Of a stretch of 24,170 nt of DNA, positions 21,792 through 24,170 are shown one piece after another. Within the stretch, counting starts at the first letter, position 1, and the number at the start of each line of letters is the position of its first letter. This DNA comes from an uncultured Candidatus Saccharibacteria bacterium (GTDB lineage: Bacteria; Patescibacteriota; Saccharimonadia; Saccharimonadales; Saccharimonadaceae), in NCBI GenBank assembly GCA_948944455.1, contig CARBES010000015.1, forward strand, positions 1 through 24,170, in the 5' to 3' direction. Position numbers and translations under genes: made by a program. A model generated the notes under the pieces. The model searched no databases and was not told the origin of the DNA. It saw only the letters and a program-made list of their open reading frames with translations.

Positions 21792-23249
21792 ATGAAGAAA
21801 ATTCCAATTATGCTATCAACTTTAACTTTGGCGATGGCTGGAGCAAGTCTGAGGGCTCCGGCGGCCGCCTTAGGGGAAGTGGTGGCTGAACCGTCTTTGA
21901 ATCGAGAATTATTTATGTCGGCTAGGCTAGCGGCGGAAAAAGTTAATGCTCCGTTAAAAACTAATTATTTTGATGAGCAAGTTTGGATTGACGCGATAAT
22001 ACCGAGAACAGGGAATTTGATAGTCGACATACATGTGATGGATGAAAAACAAGCTGTACGGCGAATCGCGGTGGCGACCGCAAGCTATGATCGAGTATCG
22101 ATGACACAAGCTGATAAGGATTGGTCGAATTGGGATGGCGCAGCTTTGCCGGATTGGACTTTGCGGGGACGGATCTTAAATCTTGATAGTGCACAGAAAG
22201 ATTTTCACCGGCTAGTATCGGTGGATTATAGAGACAGAAACTACGATTTAGTAGAGAACAATCGCCAGGATGTGGTGTATTTTTATGCGGAATTGGGCGG
22301 CTGGGATGAGAGTGAACCAGAGGTGATACGCTGGAAGATGGATTATCGGACTTGTTCAAAAAATGTGAATTTTCCGGCAGTAGGGAGTGCAGTATGTGGG
22401 AAAAATATCGATACCGAGACAGGAGAGATGACTTATTTGCATCAAGGTGAAAAGAATCCGGAGTTAAGTTTTGCGACTTGGGCGGATGAGTATAAGAGCA
22501 TCTTGCAAGTAGATATTGATAGACTTGACCAGAATATACAAGAGCTGGAACGAGCGGAAATAATTAAAGTTGATACGGCGATTGCGAATTACGAATCTGA
22601 AGCACAAGAGTTGCGCACGCGGATTTATGAGGCAGCGGATTCAGAGGAGCTGGATGCGGAGATAACGGCACTTGAAGATAGGTTGAGCAACTTGCGTAAG
22701 AAACATTTTCCAGAGGTAACACCAGATGGGACGACGGGGGATGAAGACGATGAGAAGAACCCAGATAAGGAAGAAGATAATGAGACCGGTGAGGATTTTG
22801 AAACTGATGATGATTCTGGAACTGATGATGATCCTGGAGCTGGCGGTGATGACGATGATAAAAGTGATAATGGAACGGGGAATCAAGATAAAGATAAGGG
22901 CGATACTGGCAATATAAATACAAAACCAACAACGGGAACTTCGGGGACAGAGGCGACTACTCCTGATAAGCGGCCAGATAGCGGAGCTAATAAACCCCAA
23001 AATCAGGAGACAAATGGAACAATGAATCGTGCGGAAGTGACAGTAAATAATACGTCTAGCGAAGAAACTAATGATAATATTGCAGTTGATGGAAATAAGA
23101 CTACAACTAGCGAAGCAGTAGAGATTCCGAACTTGGGCGGTGGAGAAGAAGTAAACCTTTGGCCATGGATTCTTATAATTTTTAGCATAACTGGGGTGTC
23201 AGGTTGGTGGCTTTGGCGAGCGTTTGGGCGTAAAACTAAGCGGAAATAG
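21792..23249 (+). CDS. Secreted, C-terminally anchored surface protein
   Basis: The 485-residue protein begins with a signal peptide (MKKIPIMLSTLTLAMAGASL, cleavage likely in the APAAALG region). A folded domain follows to about residue 220 (contains RTCSKNV...SAVCGKN, a possible disulfide), then a predicted coiled coil (about 230-300, ELERAEIIKVDTAIANYESE). A long Asp/Glu/Thr/Gly/Asn-rich stalk (about 310-440) leads to the C-terminal anchor. The end is IPNLGGGEE, a hydrophobic segment (WPWILIIFSITGVSGWWLW) and a basic tail (RKTKRK), the layout of a sorting signal, though IPNLGG is not a standard LPXTG. A role in contact with a host cell or with DNA at the surface is only inferred from architecture and from the promoter shared with comM. 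Confidence 0.85.
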   Translation: MKKIPIMLSTLTLAMAGASLRAPAAALGEVVAEPSLNRELFMSARLAAEKVNAPLKTNYFDEQVWIDAIIPRTGNLIVDIHVMDEKQAVRRIAVATASYDRVSMTQADKDWSNWDGAALPDWTLRGRILNLDSAQKDFHRLVSVDYRDRNYDLVENNRQDVVYFYAELGGWDESEPEVIRWKMDYRTCSKNVNFPAVGSAVCGKNIDTETGEMTYLHQGEKNPELSFATWADEYKSILQVDIDRLDQNIQELERAEIIKVDTAIANYESEAQELRTRIYEAADSEELDAEITALEDRLSNLRKKHFPEVTPDGTTGDEDDEKNPDKEEDNETGEDFETDDDSGTDDDPGAGGDDDDKSDNGTGNQDKDKGDTGNINTKPTTGTSGTEATTPDKRPDSGANKPQNQETNGTMNRAEVTVNNTSSEETNDNIAVDGNKTTTSEAVEIPNLGGGEEVNLWPWILIIFSITGVSGWWLWRAFGRKTKRK

Positions 23250-23301
23250 CCAATAAAACAGAGATCACCGAAGAAATCTGGACAGCCCGAACCGTTTATG
23301 C

Positions 23302-23307
23302 TACAAT
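23302..23307 (+). promoter_or_regulatory. Extended -10 of the 23314 gene, leaderless geometry
   Basis: TGC-TACAAT ends 6 nt before ATG 23314. No Shine-Dalgarno sequence is present. Confidence 0.7.
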
Positions 23308-23313
23308 GGGGTT

Positions 23314-23805
23314 ATGTTAAGGAGTCTAGCGACTATCTTCGGTGATTCTTTGGGGGATAATCTCGGGTGGGGAGCGATAGTGGCGTTTTTTGCGGGGTTC
23401 ATAATAGCGCAGCTTTGTAAGTTTTTGCTGGGCGCTTGTACGAAAGAGGGGCGATCGGGGATGAAAGATATCCGATCGGCGATTGGATATCTGATGCGTT
23501 CTGGTGGGATGCCTTCGGGGCATTCGGCAGGAATGATGGCGATAACAGTATATCTGGGTTGCTACTATGGATTTTTGTCGGGAATCTTTGCATTAGCAGT
23601 GGCGACGACCGGAATAGTATTATATGATGCGACCCATGTTCGCTATGCGGTTGGTGAACAAGGGGAGGCTTTGAATAAATTATTGAAGAAATCGGGGGAG
23701 ACGGAATTGCCAGTGGTTGAGGGCCATACAATGTTGCAGGTGGTTGTAGGGGCGTTCTTGGGGATAATGGTAGGTTTGGGAGTGTTTTTCTTGGTCGCGA
23801 GATGA
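23314..23805 (+). CDS. Divergent PAP2 family (DUF212/YuiD-like) membrane protein
   Basis: Divergent PAP2 proteins are small polytopic membrane proteins related to phosphatidic-acid phosphatase/vanadium haloperoxidases; their substrate is not established. The 163-residue product has the family marks: an N-terminal membrane helix (AIVAFFAGFIIAQLCKFLL), GGMPSGHSAGMMAIT (family usually GGMPSSHSA), ATTGIVLYDATHVRYAVGEQ and LNKLLKK, and a final helix (VVVGAFLGIMVGLGVFFLV). Length is typical of the family. The protein would sit in the cytoplasmic membrane and may act on lipid or isoprenoid phosphates. The gene has its own probable leaderless promoter and lies just upstream of the rRNA operon. Confidence 0.92.
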   Translation: MLRSLATIFGDSLGDNLGWGAIVAFFAGFIIAQLCKFLLGACTKEGRSGMKDIRSAIGYLMRSGGMPSGHSAGMMAITVYLGCYYGFLSGIFALAVATTGIVLYDATHVRYAVGEQGEALNKLLKKSGETELPVVEGHTMLQVVVGAFLGIMVGLGVFFLVAR

Positions 23806-23841
23806 TAGTAACAGGGGTAGAGCTCAAAAAAGGCAAAAAAG

Positions 23842-23867
23842 TTGGACTTTTTCGAAAAAAAGTCCAA
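23842..23867. terminator. Hairpin between the PAP2 gene and the rRNA promoter
   Basis: TTGGACTTTTT and AAAAAGTCCAA form an 11-bp stem. The T-run follows it on the minus strand (CTTTTTTG); on the + strand it is followed by A residues. It may insulate the rRNA promoter from read-through in either direction. Termination efficiency on + is doubtful. Confidence 0.55.
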
Positions 23868-23875
23868 AAAAGTGC

Positions 23876-23904
23876 TTGACACCCTCATATATGTGCGATA
23901 AAAT
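23876..23904 (+). promoter_or_regulatory. rRNA operon promoter
   Basis: Perfect -35 TTGACA (23876-23881), 17 bp, TAAAAT (23899-23904). The predicted start is near 23911, about 210 nt before 16S. Confidence 0.85.
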
Positions 23905-23910
23905 GAGAAT

Positions 23911-24122
23911 ATCTTAAGGTTGCGAGGAAGTGAAACAGATTAACTTATCGCCTTTAGGAGGAGAATTTAACAATTTAGTTGTGCAATTATGGTTTGTGGA
24001 GATGTCGTTAGGGAAGCTTAACGTAATCTACAAACTTATCATCGTCAGTTATTTATGAACTTTGGTTCAAATTCTGAAGCTTGAGCTTATGCGAGAGCTG
24101 AGGAGGCTATTTGATAGCCACT
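23911..24122 (+). other. rRNA precursor leader
   Basis: This untranslated leader contains a long hairpin: GTTTGT..AGAT..GTTA (23992-24010) pairs with TAAC..ATCT..ACAAAC (24019-24035). A second, GGCTA-TTTGA-TAGCC, lies just before 16S. GAATTTAACA (23963-23972) weakly resembles a boxA antitermination site. AGGAGGAG (23956-23963) has no start codon behind it. No tRNA lies here. Confidence 0.6.
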
Positions 24123-24170
24123 TTAATGGAGAGTTTGATCCTGGCTCAGGATGAATGCTGGCGGCGTGCC
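24123..24170 (+). rRNA. rrs: 16S ribosomal RNA, first ~48 nt (cut by window edge)
   Basis: The sequence AGAGTTTGATCCTGGCTCAG, identical to the universal 5' 16S primer site, is followed by GATGAATGCTGGCGGCGTGCC. Aligning it with E. coli numbering (GAGTTTGATC at 9-18) puts position 1 near 24123. The rest lies beyond the window. Confidence 0.97.

Noticed and set aside
22735..22860. CRISPR-like or tandem DNA repeat in the acidic stalk of the surface protein
   Set aside because: The repetition (ACTGATGATGATTCTGGA-like units) is low-complexity coding for Asp-rich sequence, with no spacers or regular repeat length.
24050..24085. tRNA T-arm-like GGTTCAAATTC in the rRNA leader
   Set aside because: No acceptor, D or anticodon arms can be built around it. 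It is a simple hairpin in the leader.

Overview
The window looks like a chromosomal segment of a small-genome Patescibacteria/CPR bacterium, most likely Candidatus Saccharibacteria (TM7). This is inferred from gene content and style: gyrB-gyrA, infC, a comM/yifB-type gene, a VirD4/HerA-like ATPase followed by anonymous single-pass membrane proteins, FISUMP-type surface-domain remnants, the standard genetic code and moderate GC. I could run no database search, so the placement rests on recognition only.

Layout. 1-226 (-): 5' part of infC with a probable AUU start. 418-1994 (-): comM/yifB, split by a CT-repeat frameshift. 2031-5162: a 3.1 kb stretch almost without protein genes, rich in RNA-type signals. 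It holds tmRNA (ssrA, 2505-2860), a probable ~100-nt small RNA with its own promoter and terminator (3088-3190), a 3' remnant of a FISUMP surface-protein gene (-), a phased array of TGTTGTA/TACAACA palindromes (3657-3848), and about 1.1 kb dense in perfect hairpins, two with GNRA loops on the + strand (3960-5060). 5163-5507: a small membrane protein. 5584-14063: a tightly packed six-gene operon ending in a terminator. It encodes a soluble protein, a VirD4/TraG-like ATPase of 937 aa, and four single-pass membrane proteins, three of which are tandem paralogues. 14084-14608: terminator, a second FISUMP remnant (-) and a structured element. 14609-16274: a small ORF and a membrane-anchored protein. 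16447-16866: a CIRCE-like element, tandem operator repeats and an orphan RelB/DinJ antitoxin. 16984-21585: gyrB-gyrA. 21792-23249: a secreted, C-terminally anchored surface protein. 23314-23805: a divergent PAP2 membrane protein. 23876-24170: rRNA promoter, leader and the first ~48 nt of 16S rRNA.

How it fits together. The strongest candidate for an undescribed system is the 5584-14063 operon. A membrane-bound DNA/protein-pumping ATPase is co-transcribed with membrane proteins that expose cysteine-containing domains outside. The ATPase tail and two of the partners carry the same cytoplasmic SQEA...GGSDEKV-type peptide, which suggests docking. The second candidate is the RNA-rich intergenic region with its phased palindrome array. 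A 36-bp promoter segment, identical at 35 positions, is shared by comM and the surface-protein gene at 21792 and hints at a common regulon. Several genes have an extended -10 exactly 6 nt before the ATG and no Shine-Dalgarno sequence, so they are probably leaderless.
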